A stretch of DNA of 64,000 nt, taken from positions 5,510,501 through 5,574,500 of the forward strand of contig NZ_LR134386.1 of NCBI RefSeq assembly GCF_900637665.1, written 5' to 3'. Both the position numbers and the translations under genes were made by a program. Positions within the stretch are counted from its first letter, which is position 1, and each line of letters starts with the position of its first letter. The notes beneath the pieces are model-generated. The model had not been told where the DNA came from and did not search any database. It saw only the letters and a program-made list of their open reading frames with translations. Source of the stretch: Chryseobacterium nakagawai. Lineage in GTDB: Bacteria; Bacteroidota; Bacteroidia; Flavobacteriales; Weeksellaceae. Positions 36,866 through 46,800 of this stretch are shown here, piece by piece.

Positions 36866-36928
36866 GAGACGGTGAGAAAGGAGATTTGAGGCTCATATAA
36901 ACAGCTCATATCTCCGCTCTCAAGGTCT
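36866..36928. repeat. Large imperfect hairpin between fumA and the small membrane protein gene
   Basis: TGAGAAAGGAGATTTGAG (36873-36890) pairs at about 15 of 18 positions with CTCATATCTCCGCTCTCA (36905-36922), extended by AGAC/GTCT. A short T run follows on the plus strand only, where no gene would need it. It may be a processing or stability structure for the minus-strand transcript. Confidence 0.55.
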
Positions 36929-36938
36929 TTTTGTCTGA

Positions 36939-38546
36939 TTAATGAGCTAGATCTGCAAAGAAATCGTTTCCTTTATCATCGGTAATGATGAATGCAGGGA
37001 AATCTTTTACTTCAATTTTCCTTACCGCTTCCATTCCTAACTCAGGGAAATCTACTACATCTACGGATACAATATTATCTTTTGCCAGAATAGCAGCAGG
37101 TCCTCCAATTGATCCTAGGTAGAAACCTCCGTATTTGTTACAAGCATTGGCAACATCCTGACTTCTGTTTCCTTTTGCCAGCATAATCATACTTCCGCCA
37201 TGGCTTTGGAATTCATCTACATACACATCCATTCTCCCTGCTGTTGTAGGTCCGAAACTTCCTGAAGCCATTCCCTCTGGTGTTTTTGCAGGTCCTGCGT
37301 AATAGATTGGGTGATTTTTGAAATACTCCGGCATTGGTTTTCCGCTGTCGATGATTTCTTTGATCTTAGCATGAGCAATATCTCTTGCTACGATCAGAGT
37401 TCCGTTAAGTTTTAGTCTAGTTTTGATCGGATATTTTGAAAGCTCAGCCAGGATTTCAGGCATTGGCTTATTCAAGTTAATTTCAACAGCTTCTTCAAGG
37501 TGTGGCGGTGTAGCGGGTAAGAATCTCTTTGGTTCCTGTTCCAACTGCTCAAGGAAGATCCCGTCTTTTGTAATTTTTCCTTTGATATTTCTATCTGCAG
37601 AACATGAAACTCCCATTCCTACCGGACAAGAAGCAGCGTGTCTTGGAAGTCTGATTACTCTTACGTCGTGGGTAAGGTATTTTCCTCCAAACTGTGCTCC
37701 AATAGCACTTTCCTGGCAGATTTTCTGAACTTTCGCTTCCCATTCAAGGTCTCTGAATGCCTGACCGGCTTCATTTCCTTCTGTTGGAAGGTTGTCATAG
37801 TATTTTGCAGAAGCTTTTTTCACCGCGGCAAGGTTCGCTTCAGCTGAAGTTCCTCCAATGACCAATGCTAAGTGATAGGGCGGACAAGCTGCTGTACCAA
37901 GATCTGAGATTCTTTCCTTTACGAATTCTTCAAGAGATTTCTCGTTTAATAAAGATTTTGTTTTTTGGTAAAGAAATGTTTTGTTCGCAGAACCTCCTCC
38001 TTTTGTTAAAAATAAGAATTCATAATAATCTCCTTTTTTAGCATAGATATCAATCTGAGCCGGAAGGTTAGATCCTGAATTTTTCTCATCAAACATCGTT
38101 AAAGGAACCACCTGAGAATATCTTAAGTTTCTTTTTTGATACGTATTATAGATTCCGCGGCTTAAGAATTCACCGTCATCCACTCCTGTATAAACGTTTT
38201 CTCCTTTTTTACCCATTACGATTGCCGTTCCTGTATCCTGGCAAGAAGGAAGAGCTCCTTCAGCCGCTACAGCAGCATTTTGTAATAAATTATAAGCAAC
38301 GAATCTATCATTATCGGTAGCTTCAGGATCATCAATGATTCTTTTAAGGCTTTCTAAGTGTGAAGAACGCAACATGAAAGAAACATCTGCCATAGCCTCT
38401 TCAGCCAATAATTCCAATCCCTTTGGGTCAACTGTTAAAATTTCTCTGTCACCCAGTTTTTCAATCTTTACATAATCTGATGTAAGCTTTTTATACACCG
38501 TATCATCTTTCTGAATTGGATACGGATCCTGATATCTAAATTCCAT
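36939..38546 (-). CDS. fumA: Class I fumarate hydratase ([4Fe-4S])
   Basis: 535-residue single-chain class I fumarase, converting fumarate to malate in the TCA cycle with an oxygen-sensitive [4Fe-4S] cluster. Cluster cysteines are recognisable in [29 protein letters not shown] and [17 protein letters not shown]. The beta-chain-type C-terminal domain follows ([20 protein letters not shown]), so alpha and beta parts are fused as in FumA. It is divergent from the oxygen-stable class II fumC gene, with 198 bp between the starts. A TATTTTTG at 38572-38565 may be its -7 element. Confidence 0.95.
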   Translation of the reverse strand: MEFRYQDPYPIQKDDTVYKKLTSDYVKIEKLGDREILTVDPKGLELLAEEAMADVSFMLRSSHLESLKRIIDDPEATDNDRFVAYNLLQNAAVAAEGALPSCQDTGTAIVMGKKGENVYTGVDDGEFLSRGIYNTYQKRNLRYSQVVPLTMFDEKNSGSNLPAQIDIYAKKGDYYEFLFLTKGGGSANKTFLYQKTKSLLNEKSLEEFVKERISDLGTAACPPYHLALVIGGTSAEANLAAVKKASAKYYDNLPTEGNEAGQAFRDLEWEAKVQKICQESAIGAQFGGKYLTHDVRVIRLPRHAASCPVGMGVSCSADRNIKGKITKDGIFLEQLEQEPKRFLPATPPHLEEAVEINLNKPMPEILAELSKYPIKTRLKLNGTLIVARDIAHAKIKEIIDSGKPMPEYFKNHPIYYAGPAKTPEGMASGSFGPTTAGRMDVYVDEFQSHGGSMIMLAKGNRSQDVANACNKYGGFYLGSIGGPAAILAKDNIVSVDVVDFPELGMEAVRKIEVKDFPAFIITDDKGNDFFADLAH

Positions 38547-38744
38547 TCAATTTTTTTGTTTGTACAAAAATACGGCTTCCAATAAAAAAATATGAGCAAA
38601 ATCAGTCATTAAAATTGATATTTATAATGATTATAAATTGCGAGTTTTTGAGTTTATAAGTACCTTTATACTAATCAAATAATGAAGCCAAAAAAGATAA
38701 AAACAAGGCTTCAGGAATAAAAATACTATAAAATTTCAACCACA

Positions 38745-40139
38745 ATGAATTACAGAATAGAAAAAGACACCATGGGAGAAGTGCAGGTACCTGCAGATAA
38801 ACTTTGGGGTGCGCAGACCGAACGTTCAAGAAACAATTTCAAAATTGGTCCTGAAGGATCTATGCCTCACGAGATTATTGAGGCTTTTGCCTATTTAAAA
38901 AAGGCTGCAGCCTACACCAATACTGATTTGGGAGCTCTTTCCTCTGAAAAAAGAGACATGATCGCTAAAGTTTGTGATGAAATCCTTGAAGGAAAACTAA
39001 ATGACCAGTTTCCTCTGGTGATCTGGCAAACCGGCTCAGGAACTCAGTCAAACATGAATGTGAATGAAGTAGTATCTAACCGTGCTCATGTGAATAATGG
39101 CGGAACATTAGGAGAGAAATCTGAAATTCACCCAAACGATGATGTGAATAAATCCCAATCATCCAATGATACTTATCCAACGGCTATGCATATTGCAGCC
39201 TATAAAAAAGTAGTGGAAGTTACCATTCCGGCGGTTGAAAAATTAAAAAATACGCTTGCTGAAAAATCCAAAGCTTTCAAAGATGTCGTAAAAATCGGAA
39301 GAACGCACTTAATGGATGCAACTCCACTTACATTGGGACAGGAGTTTTCCGGGTATGTTGCTCAATTGGAATTTGGATTAAGAGCTTTAAGAAACACACT
39401 CCCTCACCTTTCTGAACTTGCTTTGGGGGGAACCGCAGTAGGAACAGGCTTAAATACACCCGCTGGCTACGATGTAAAGGTCGCAGAATATATTGCAAAA
39501 TTTACTAACCATCCGTTTATTACAGCTGAGAATAAATTTGAAGCATTAGCCGCTCATGATGCGATTGTCGAAAGCCACGGCGCTTTAAAACAACTTGCGG
39601 TTTCTTTATTCAAAATTGCTCAGGATATCAGATTACTGGCCTCCGGACCTCGTTCAGGAATTGGGGAAATCTATATTCCGGAAAACGAACCTGGATCATC
39701 CATCATGCCTGGAAAAGTAAATCCTACTCAAAATGAAGCTTTAACAATGGTTTGTGCACAGGTTCTAGGGAATGACACGACGATTTCTTTTGCAGGAACT
39801 CAGGGTAATTACGAGCTGAATGTTTTCAAACCGGTAATGGCCTATAACTTCCTTCAATCTGCACAACTTATTGCTGATGCATGTATTTCATTCAACGACC
39901 ACTGTGCTGTAGGTATTGAGCCCAACCACGAGAGAATTAAAGAACTTGTAGATAAATCTCTAATGCTTGTAACGGCTTTAAATACTCATATTGGATACGA
40001 AAATGCTGCAAAAATTGCAAAAACAGCCCACAAAAATGGAACAACTCTCAAAGAAGAGGCCGTTAACCTTGGCCTTTTAACTGCGGAACAGTTTGATGAG
40101 TGGGTAAAACCTGAAGATATGGTAGGCAGTCTGAAATAA
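38745..40139 (+). CDS. fumC: Class II fumarate hydratase
   Basis: 464-residue iron-independent fumarase of the aspartase/fumarase superfamily, forming a homotetramer. The signature loop [11 protein letters not shown] is near residue 318; upstream are [13 protein letters not shown] and the substrate-binding [16 protein letters not shown]. Start, length and motifs are normal. It makes the same product as the fumA gene beside it, but without a cluster that oxygen or superoxide can destroy. Followed by a strong shared terminator. Confidence 0.96.
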   Translation: MNYRIEKDTMGEVQVPADKLWGAQTERSRNNFKIGPEGSMPHEIIEAFAYLKKAAAYTNTDLGALSSEKRDMIAKVCDEILEGKLNDQFPLVIWQTGSGTQSNMNVNEVVSNRAHVNNGGTLGEKSEIHPNDDVNKSQSSNDTYPTAMHIAAYKKVVEVTIPAVEKLKNTLAEKSKAFKDVVKIGRTHLMDATPLTLGQEFSGYVAQLEFGLRALRNTLPHLSELALGGTAVGTGLNTPAGYDVKVAEYIAKFTNHPFITAENKFEALAAHDAIVESHGALKQLAVSLFKIAQDIRLLASGPRSGIGEIYIPENEPGSSIMPGKVNPTQNEALTMVCAQVLGNDTTISFAGTQGNYELNVFKPVMAYNFLQSAQLIADACISFNDHCAVGIEPNHERIKELVDKSLMLVTALNTHIGYENAAKIAKTAHKNGTTLKEEAVNLGLLTAEQFDEWVKPEDMVGSLK

Positions 40140-40171
40140 CAATTCTAATTTTCATTCATAGACTTTAAATA

Positions 40172-40201
40172 AAAACACTGGAGAGCTTTCTCCAGTGTTT
40201 T
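40172..40201. terminator. Bidirectional terminator between fumC and the sigma-factor operon
   Basis: Perfect 13-bp stem AAAACACTGGAGA / TCTCCAGTGTTTT, 4-nt loop, T-rich on both strands. Confidence 0.92.
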
Positions 40202-40221
40202 TTAATTGATATGAATAAGTA

Positions 40222-41259
40222 TTATTCTATTCCAATAGAAACTCCGAAAATAAGAGCTTTATCATTTTTAAAATAATTGTCTTTAAAGAAATTACTAAAA
40301 TCTTTCTTCACAAATACACTGATACTGTTATACGAAAAGGTAAGCTGGGCTCCATACACAAAAGGATTTACCTGATAATTTCCTTTGTTTCTTATTTCGC
40401 CTTCGTTTCCTTTTACAATATTATTGGTCGTCATTTTCACTCCTCCGTATACATTGGCTCCTACTTTGAACCCTCTGTAATAATTTCGGTACTGAATATC
40501 CATTCCTCCATTTTTAAGTTTTGAAAAATTATACTGCATTCCTAGCGGAACCATAATATAGCCTGTTCTCAATTTATTTTTACTCAGGTTTCCGTTATAT
40601 TGCTCAAGAGCAACTCCATACTCCGGACCTTTTGTAAATAACATATTATTATCCATTCTAATGGTCCTCCATGAAAATCCTAATCCGGAAATTACTGCCC
40701 ACGGGCTTGTTCTGCTTAGCTGATAGTTTAGCTTTAATCCAAATTCAAGATTATTAGCGTATCCTATATTCTTATCTAACTCATTATCTGGCAGATTATT
40801 GGTAAGCGTCATTACACCATAAGAAAAATATCCGGTAAGGTTTCTCGTTGGGCGAAATTTCTTTAACAGCTTTGCTTTAAGTTCTTCATTAGAGTTCACA
40901 TCAGTATTTAAAAGTGAATATCTGACCTGCTTTTGGATGACCTCATCCAGATCAAATCCAAGATCTTCAATTCTTTTATCCATTTTTTCTGAATAGCGGT
41001 CTGCAATCTGAGCTTTTTCTCTATTAAAATCTGCAGTATCAAGATTTCTGGATTTCAATACCTCAATCTCTTCACCCATCAATTTCTTTTCTTCCTGAAT
41101 AATTGCATTAATTTTTGTTGCATATTCTTCAACTTTCTCTTTCACAATAGGGCTTACTTCAGTATCTTTTTTAGACAAATTGATATTGAACTTCTTTTGC
41201 GCAAAAAATGATGTCGAAACAAGGCACACCATTCCCATTACGATTAATTTCTTGATCAT
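40222..41259 (-). CDS. Outer-membrane barrel protein with N-terminal coiled coil, last gene of the ECF operon
   Basis: 345 residues. Signal peptide (1-20), then a charged helical segment of about 100 residues with heptad character (EKVEEYATKINAIIQEEKKLM and following), then a beta-barrel-like part of alternating strands ending FGVSIGIE. Such proteins sit in the outer membrane with a periplasmic coiled coil. It is 29 bp from the gene upstream in an ECF sigma-factor operon, which suggests an envelope-stress target or sensor, but I cannot name a family. Confidence 0.72.
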   Translation of the reverse strand: MIKKLIVMGMVCLVSTSFFAQKKFNINLSKKDTEVSPIVKEKVEEYATKINAIIQEEKKLMGEEIEVLKSRNLDTADFNREKAQIADRYSEKMDKRIEDLGFDLDEVIQKQVRYSLLNTDVNSNEELKAKLLKKFRPTRNLTGYFSYGVMTLTNNLPDNELDKNIGYANNLEFGLKLNYQLSRTSPWAVISGLGFSWRTIRMDNNMLFTKGPEYGVALEQYNGNLSKNKLRTGYIMVPLGMQYNFSKLKNGGMDIQYRNYYRGFKVGANVYGGVKMTTNNIVKGNEGEIRNKGNYQVNPFVYGAQLTFSYNSISVFVKKDFSNFFKDNYFKNDKALIFGVSIGIE

Positions 41260-41288
41260 GTTATTATTTTTTTATTATTTGGAGATAA

Positions 41289-41900
41289 TTATTTAGTATT
41301 CAGTTCTATAGTAGCCACATTGCTTCCACCTTTTGTTTTTTCAATCACATCTTTATGTTCTACTGAGAAGAGAAGTGTGGAGGGATCCACATATTTTTTC
41401 TTTTTTATCTGAACTTTTGAAGAGTCTGTCTTTGCAAGAATTTTAGGAGTCTGAATTTGAAGTATTTCAAGTTTCTTTTCAGCCATTATTTCTTTGGAGC
41501 TCAATTTACTTTCTTTCGTTATAGGTAAAGCTGCTATCTCTTCAGTTCCTTTTGGAATGGAAGTGTTTTTCAGTTCTTTCTTTGTGTTGTTCTTCTCTGC
41601 AAGCTGAGCAGGCTCCTGCTCCGGCATAGTGATTACTTGTTCCACATCATGTTGCGGTGTTTTCTTTACCAATTCGGGTTGAACAGATGATGAGTCTTTC
41701 AGTAAAAATAAAACCGTTCCTAAGCTGAAACTTAGCACAATACATGCAGCGACTAAAAACCAGTTTATTTTTGATCCTGTGATCGTTTTATTTTCGGATT
41801 GCAGCTCAATTTCAGACCACAAATCTCTGGAAGGAATAATTTCCCGTTCTTCAATCTGTTTTCTGATGTGCCATTCAAAATTATCTTTAGACGTGTTCAT
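41289..41900 (-). CDS. Single-pass membrane protein after the ECF sigma gene (anti-sigma candidate)
   Basis: 203 residues: a short cytoplasmic N-terminal region (about 1-42, with EWHIRKQIEEREIIPSRDLWSEIE), one TM helix (about 44-66), and a Lys/Glu/Thr-rich periplasmic part. The order (short N-terminal domain, one TM) and the 14-base overlap with the ECF sigma gene fit a membrane anti-sigma factor, but I see no zinc-binding HxxxCxxC motif, so this would be a divergent type. It may also be a plain structural protein of the operon. Confidence 0.65.
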   Translation of the reverse strand: MNTSKDNFEWHIRKQIEEREIIPSRDLWSEIELQSENKTITGSKINWFLVAACIVLSFSLGTVLFLLKDSSSVQPELVKKTPQHDVEQVITMPEQEPAQLAEKNNTKKELKNTSIPKGTEEIAALPITKESKLSSKEIMAEKKLEILQIQTPKILAKTDSSKVQIKKKKYVDPSTLLFSVEHKDVIEKTKGGSNVATIELNTK

Positions 41901-42447
41901 TTTTCAATTTTTTTTGTTGTTGAAAGTAGATCTTTCTTAATTTTTCTTTTGCTCTGAACAACTGTGTTTTGCTCACTGCAAGAGAAATCTGCAAGGTATC
42001 AGCAATCTCCTGATGAGAATAGCCTTCTAATACATACAGATTGAAAACCATCCTGTAAGCATCCGGCAACTGATCCAGCAATTCCTGTGCATTAAAATCA
42101 AATTCAATGTTCGGTTCATGAATATCTTCCTGAAAAGACTGATTGATCTCGTCGAGATAAAATACCGTTTTATGACTTTTAATAAAGTTCAAGCATTCAT
42201 TTACAACAATTCTCCTTGCCCAGCTTTCCAGATTTGCTTCTTCCCTGAAGCTTTCTATATGCTTAAATATTTTACAGAATGCTTTAATAAGACAATCTTC
42301 CGCCTGGTACAAGTCACTTACATAACTTTTTGCCACACTTAGAAATCTCTTTACATTCTGTTCATAGAAAAGCTTCTGTGCAGCCGGATCCTGTTTTTTC
42401 AGAAGGCTCAACAAATCATCTTTTTTATTTCCGAACAAAAATTTCAT
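41887..42447 (-). CDS. ECF-type RNA polymerase sigma factor
   Basis: 186 residues with sigma region 2 (QNVKRFLSVAKSYVSDLYQAEDCLIKAFCKIFKHIESF, then WARRIVVNECLNFIKSHK) and region 4 (LPDAYRMVFNLYVLEGYSHQEIADTLQISLAVSKTQLFRAKEKLR). No regions 1 or 3, so it is an extracytoplasmic-function sigma-70. The downstream gene overlaps its end by 14 bases and encodes a single-pass membrane protein, the usual arrangement of an ECF sigma with its regulator. Confidence 0.92.
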   Translation of the reverse strand: MKFLFGNKKDDLLSLLKKQDPAAQKLFYEQNVKRFLSVAKSYVSDLYQAEDCLIKAFCKIFKHIESFREEANLESWARRIVVNECLNFIKSHKTVFYLDEINQSFQEDIHEPNIEFDFNAQELLDQLPDAYRMVFNLYVLEGYSHQEIADTLQISLAVSKTQLFRAKEKLRKIYFQQQKKLKNEHV

Positions 42448-42534
42448 TCTAATACTGTTTCTACTATAATGACAATCAAAATTGTAAAAGGTTACACAAA
42501 AAAAAATATTTTTACTTTGAATTATTTGAATGGT

Positions 42535-42569
42535 AAAAAAAGACAGGAAATAGAACGTTCCTGACTTTT
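42535..42569 (-). terminator. Terminator of the ABC exporter genes
   Basis: AAAAGTCAGGAA / TTCCTGTCTTTT on the minus strand (one mismatch) with a T7 tract. Confidence 0.8.
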
Positions 42570-42573
42570 AAAT

Positions 42574-43302
42574 TTATAATCCGGCCAATTCATTCGGGCC
42601 GGATACCTGATCTGAAAAATACTGTTCCAGATCTTTCAGGGTCTCAGGTGTTGTTTGAATATCTTTTACTAATTGTCCTTTGTTTAACACTACAATTCTG
42701 TCGCAAACTTCTGTAGTATGGGATAAATCATGACTGGAAATAAGAAAAGTTACACCGTCCTGTTTTGATAATTCTTTGATGAGATTTTTAAGCTTGATCT
42801 GGGTAGAGGGATCCAGGTTAGCGAATGGTTCATCCAGAATAATGATTTCAGGATTTCCAATAATGGCTCCTACAATTCCTACTTTTTTCTGATTCCCTTT
42901 CGAAAGATCCCTGATATATTTACCGGATGTAAGGATCTCACCGTTAAAAAGATCGTGAAAGGGCTTTAAAAAATCATCTACGGAAGCCTTATTCTGTCCT
43001 CTCAATTCACCGATGAAATAAAAATATTCCTCCGGAGTCAGATAACCAATAAGGAAGGAATCATCTACAAATGCGGAAACTTTGTTTTTCCAGATCTCTG
43101 ATTCATTTACTTTTATTCCATCAATGCTTACAAAACCTGTACTTGCCTGAATAAGATCTAGCATTAAACTGAAAAGAGTCGTTTTCCCAGCCCCATTATT
43201 TCCTACGAGACCAAAAGTCTCACCATTAGGAATTTCAAGATGTTCAATGTTCAGAACGGTTGCTGTTCCGTATGTTTTAGATAAATTATTGATAGTGATC
43301 AT
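42574..43302 (-). CDS. ABC transporter ATP-binding protein
   Basis: 242-residue ATPase. Walker A is GNNGAGKT near residues 35-42, the signature is DLSKGNQKK (a Ser-Lys-Gly variant of LSGGQ), and Walker B is IIILDEP. The gene is 3 bases downstream of the membrane subunit, so they form one transporter. This arrangement (separate ATPase and large permease) is typical of DUF5687-type ABC exporters in Bacteroidota; the substrate is not evident. A terminator follows. Confidence 0.9.
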   Translation of the reverse strand: MITINNLSKTYGTATVLNIEHLEIPNGETFGLVGNNGAGKTTLFSLMLDLIQASTGFVSIDGIKVNESEIWKNKVSAFVDDSFLIGYLTPEEYFYFIGELRGQNKASVDDFLKPFHDLFNGEILTSGKYIRDLSKGNQKKVGIVGAIIGNPEIIILDEPFANLDPSTQIKLKNLIKELSKQDGVTFLISSHDLSHTTEVCDRIVVLNKGQLVKDIQTTPETLKDLEQYFSDQVSGPNELAGL

Positions 43303-43305
43303 AGC

Positions 43306-44772
43306 TTAGTCTTTATTTTTAAATGCATCTAATGTGCTGTATTTTTCTCTTTTATAATGCCTTACAATGATGTTAGAGATTTTTTCCCGCAGTAAAAATC
43401 CTATCAGTCCCATTATGGCAATACTTATAACGCCTGCCGTAATTCCAAAAAGGGATTTTGCACCGGCGAATACAGCCATAGGAAGCAACATTTTAGGAAT
43501 CATCAACAACATTGACTTTAGATTGAAACTATTTTTCTGGCCAAATCTTTTTTCTTTTGAATTAAGATCAATCTGAGTCTTATTAAAGGCTCCGGACCAA
43601 AGGGTAAATTGTGAATTCACTCCAATATTATAAAGTCCGGCAGCAAAAAAAGTAACATAAATTTCCCATCCAAAATAAGTATAGACAGCGGCTATAATAA
43701 TTGAAACTCCAGTCACAATATTCATCAGCCACCACTTGGCTTTTAAATATTCTTTGTAAGGGACATTCAGGGTCATCATCAGAGGGTAATAAGAGCTGTC
43801 AAACGCAGGAACTCTTTGTCCAAACAGAAACTGAAAACCACCGGTTACAAAAAGTCCCATAAACATAGTCATTGCCGGAGTTTTATAAGCTTTAGAAGTA
43901 TACATCAGCAATCCATAGAAAAGAAACATAAAACTTCCCAAAAGAATCCCTTTGGCTACTTTATTACGCTTCAACATTTTAATATCATTATTGATGAACG
44001 TTCCTATGACGCCATATTTATTCAGAAATGCAATATTTTCTGTTTTTCCTACTGATTTTTTAGCCTCAAGTCCCTGATCCAGATAAAATTCTTTACGGAT
44101 ATACCTAAAACAGAAGATCCAAAATAGGGCAAACAAAGCAATAGGAATCAGTGAAAGATATGGATTTTCATAAAGACTATAGAAGGTCATTTCTGAATAA
44201 GAAAGTACCGGGATAATATTATAATACCCTAACGCGCCTACTATCGCAAATACTATCGCCACAGCAATGGCAATCTTTTCTGTACTGTTCAGAAAAATAT
44301 TGATAAAACTATTCAGGTAAAATAATGATGAAATACCAATCAGCCACGACAAAACTCCCACGACACTATAGCCGTGAAATAATGCAATTCCAGAAAATGT
44401 AATAAAAAAGAGAGAGTTCAGCCAACTGAAGGCTGAAAAAAAGGTTTTTACTAAAAGATAATTGACCAGGGTTCTCTTTTTAATATTCAAAGTAAGAAAG
44501 GGCTTAATATTCTGCGTTGGAATTTCCTGCCAGAGATATTTAATGGCTAAATCTGCCACCCAGCCTATAAGTAAGAATTTGGAAACAATCTTTAAAGGAT
44601 CCTGATGCATTTCTTCCTGTACATACATAAAGACCAGAAAGGCCCCACCAGTAAGACAACCCATGAAATAAAGAATCGCAATGAATCTTAAAATCTTCAT
44701 GGTAAGATTGATCCCTAAAGAGGTACCACGAAAAAAGCTTTTAATTTCTAGCTTAAGGAACTTTAGAAACAT
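43306..44772 (-). CDS. ABC exporter membrane protein (DUF5687-like)
   Basis: 488 residues with about 10-12 hydrophobic segments and no ATPase motifs. The pattern (MFLKFLKLEIKSFFRG start, TLNIKKRTLVNYLLVKTFFSAFSWLN, a conserved GQRVPAFDSSYYPLMMTLNVPYKEYLKAKWWL block) is that of DUF5687 proteins that pair with the ATPase encoded 3 bases downstream. I infer export of an unknown substrate. Upstream lies recN, 50 bp away. Confidence 0.8.
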   Translation of the reverse strand: MFLKFLKLEIKSFFRGTSLGINLTMKILRFIAILYFMGCLTGGAFLVFMYVQEEMHQDPLKIVSKFLLIGWVADLAIKYLWQEIPTQNIKPFLTLNIKKRTLVNYLLVKTFFSAFSWLNSLFFITFSGIALFHGYSVVGVLSWLIGISSLFYLNSFINIFLNSTEKIAIAVAIVFAIVGALGYYNIIPVLSYSEMTFYSLYENPYLSLIPIALFALFWIFCFRYIRKEFYLDQGLEAKKSVGKTENIAFLNKYGVIGTFINNDIKMLKRNKVAKGILLGSFMFLFYGLLMYTSKAYKTPAMTMFMGLFVTGGFQFLFGQRVPAFDSSYYPLMMTLNVPYKEYLKAKWWLMNIVTGVSIIIAAVYTYFGWEIYVTFFAAGLYNIGVNSQFTLWSGAFNKTQIDLNSKEKRFGQKNSFNLKSMLLMIPKMLLPMAVFAGAKSLFGITAGVISIAIMGLIGFLLREKISNIIVRHYKREKYSTLDAFKNKD

Positions 44773-44822
44773 AGTTGAGTTTTTTACATTAGTAACTATA
44801 AGGTAAAAAACGTTACAGCCTC

Positions 44823-46472
44823 TTAGCCAATAAGTTCTTTAGCCTGAGCAAGAGCTGCTTCAGTAATCTTACTTCCTGAAAGCAACTGTGCAATTTCATT
44901 CAGTTTTTCACCATCACTCAGTGGAATGATGGTAGATTGAGTTTTCCCGGCAATATCCTGCTTTACCACTTTATAATTATCATTTCCTTTGGCTGCAACC
45001 TGTGCAAGGTGGGAAATAACAATCAGCTGCATATCTTCAGACATTTCACGCATAAGATTTCCGATTTCTTCAGCTACTTTTCCTGAAACTCCGGTATCAA
45101 TTTCGTCTAAAATCAATGTTGGTAACTCATCACTTTCTGCAATGATCTTTTTTACCGCCAACATCACCCTTGATCTTTCCCCACCGGAAATAGCTGTCTG
45201 AATAGGCTTTAAAGGAAACCCTGAATTGGCCTGAAATAAAAGCTGGATATTTTCTTTTCCAAATAGATTAAACTCTTCAGCATCCTGCAATTCTATATCT
45301 ACTCTCGCTTTTTCAAGACCTAGCTTTTTAAGAAGTCCCTCTGCTTTTTTAATAAAAACCGGAACATTTTTTTTTCTGTTTTTGGAAAGTTTTGCAGCTA
45401 AAATTTGAAGAGACTTTTCTTTTATAGTAATATTGTCTTCAGTTTCAATAATTTGTGCTTCCAGCTCTGAAGCTCCTTTCTGATCTCCTGCAAGTTCATT
45501 TCTGATCTCAATCAGCTCAGTAAGGTCTGAAACATTATGTTTAAGGAATAAAGCATTGATTTTGTTATTCAACTCGGTAAGAACGATAATATTTTCCGGA
45601 TTGATCTCCAGTTTTTCTGATTCATGTTCCAACTCGGAAATAATATCTTTTAACTCTACAAATGAGATTTCAAGTCTTTGATCCAATTCAGCAAAACTGG
45701 TTGAAATACCCGCAATTCTGGAAAGCTTAGCTTTGGCTTCATTAAAGAATGAAAGAATTCCAATTTCCTCCTGATGGAACCTTGACAGAATCTGACTTAC
45801 ATTTTCAGAGATCATTCCTGCATTTTCCTGAATAGATAACTGGTTTTGAATATCTTCATAGTCTACATCATCCAGTTTTAATTCTTCAAGTTCGTTAAGC
45901 AGAAAATCTTTATAATCACTTTCTTTATTGGCTTCTGAAAGTTGTGTTTTCAACTTTTTCAGCAATGTTTTCAAGTTCTGAAACGCTGAAAACTCCTGCT
46001 GATAATCATCAATGATCTTTTTATTTTCAGAAAGTCCATCAATGATTTTAAACTGATATTCTGAGGTAAAAAGATTGGAAGTTTCAAATTGAGAATGAAT
46101 ATCAATTAATTGAGAAGAAAGTTCTTTCAATATATCCAGCGTTACCGGAACATCATTGATGAATGCTCTTGACTTTCCGGATGGTAATATTTCTCTTCTG
46201 ATAATGGTTTGCAATTCATAATCAAGATCGTTTTCAATAAAGAATTTCTTGAATTGATTATTTAATGCAAACTCAGTTTCTACAACACTTTTTTCTTCTG
46301 CTTTTGAGATTGATTTTACATCTGCCCTTTCTCCGAGAATAAGGCGCAATGCACCCAAAATAATGGATTTCCCAGCTCCTGTTTCTCCGGTAATTACCTG
46401 AAGACCGTTATTCAATGATACTTCAAGGGTATCAATCAGGGCAAAATTCTTAATGTAAATTCTTGAAAGCAT
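44823..46472 (-). CDS. recN: DNA repair protein RecN
   Basis: 549-residue SMC-like ATPase used in double-strand break repair. The N-terminal half carries Walker A (GETGAGKSIIL, about 31-41), the middle is a long coiled coil (about 150-340), and the C-terminal half has the signature SGGERSRVML and Walker B (LILDEIDTGVSG). Length and motifs are typical. It has its own promoter at 46499-46529. In related genomes recN follows the DUF4835 gene directly, but here a small peptide gene lies between them. Confidence 0.95.
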   Translation of the reverse strand: MLSRIYIKNFALIDTLEVSLNNGLQVITGETGAGKSIILGALRLILGERADVKSISKAEEKSVVETEFALNNQFKKFFIENDLDYELQTIIRREILPSGKSRAFINDVPVTLDILKELSSQLIDIHSQFETSNLFTSEYQFKIIDGLSENKKIIDDYQQEFSAFQNLKTLLKKLKTQLSEANKESDYKDFLLNELEELKLDDVDYEDIQNQLSIQENAGMISENVSQILSRFHQEEIGILSFFNEAKAKLSRIAGISTSFAELDQRLEISFVELKDIISELEHESEKLEINPENIIVLTELNNKINALFLKHNVSDLTELIEIRNELAGDQKGASELEAQIIETEDNITIKEKSLQILAAKLSKNRKKNVPVFIKKAEGLLKKLGLEKARVDIELQDAEEFNLFGKENIQLLFQANSGFPLKPIQTAISGGERSRVMLAVKKIIAESDELPTLILDEIDTGVSGKVAEEIGNLMREMSEDMQLIVISHLAQVAAKGNDNYKVVKQDIAGKTQSTIIPLSDGEKLNEIAQLLSGSKITEAALAQAKELIG

Positions 46473-46498
46473 GGATAAACGACGAGTTACTTTAAATG

Positions 46499-46529
46499 CA
46501 AATATAGAACTTTAGAAGTCAGTATTCAA
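46499..46529 (-). promoter_or_regulatory. Promoter of recN
   Basis: TTG (46529-46527), 20 nt, TATATTTG (46506-46499), about 27 bp upstream of the recN ATG. Confidence 0.7.
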
Positions 46530-46656
46530 TATCTGAGAATGGCAATCCTGTGAAATTTTTAAATCTCCATATTGAAACGGGGAAAACCTACCATTAGACC
46601 AGTTTCAAAAATCACAATACTGAAATAACAACCCAACATAGCTTAATAAACATATT

Positions 46657-46701
46657 AAAAAAAGTAATCCTTAAAGCGATCTGAGGCTTTTGAGGATTAC
46701 T
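46657..46701 (-). terminator. Terminator of the small Cys-rich peptide gene
   Basis: Minus-strand hairpin AGTAATCCT...AAAGC / GCTTT...AGGATTACT with a T7 tract, about 100 bp past the stop of the 57-residue gene. The 328-bp gap between that gene and recN otherwise holds only the recN promoter. Confidence 0.82.
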
Positions 46702-46800
46702 CTTAAAATTACAGCCGACTACAAATACAATTCCTGTTTTTATATGGCTTTTATCTTTATTAGAATTGAGATCAATTCATATATATCTCAATACAATATT

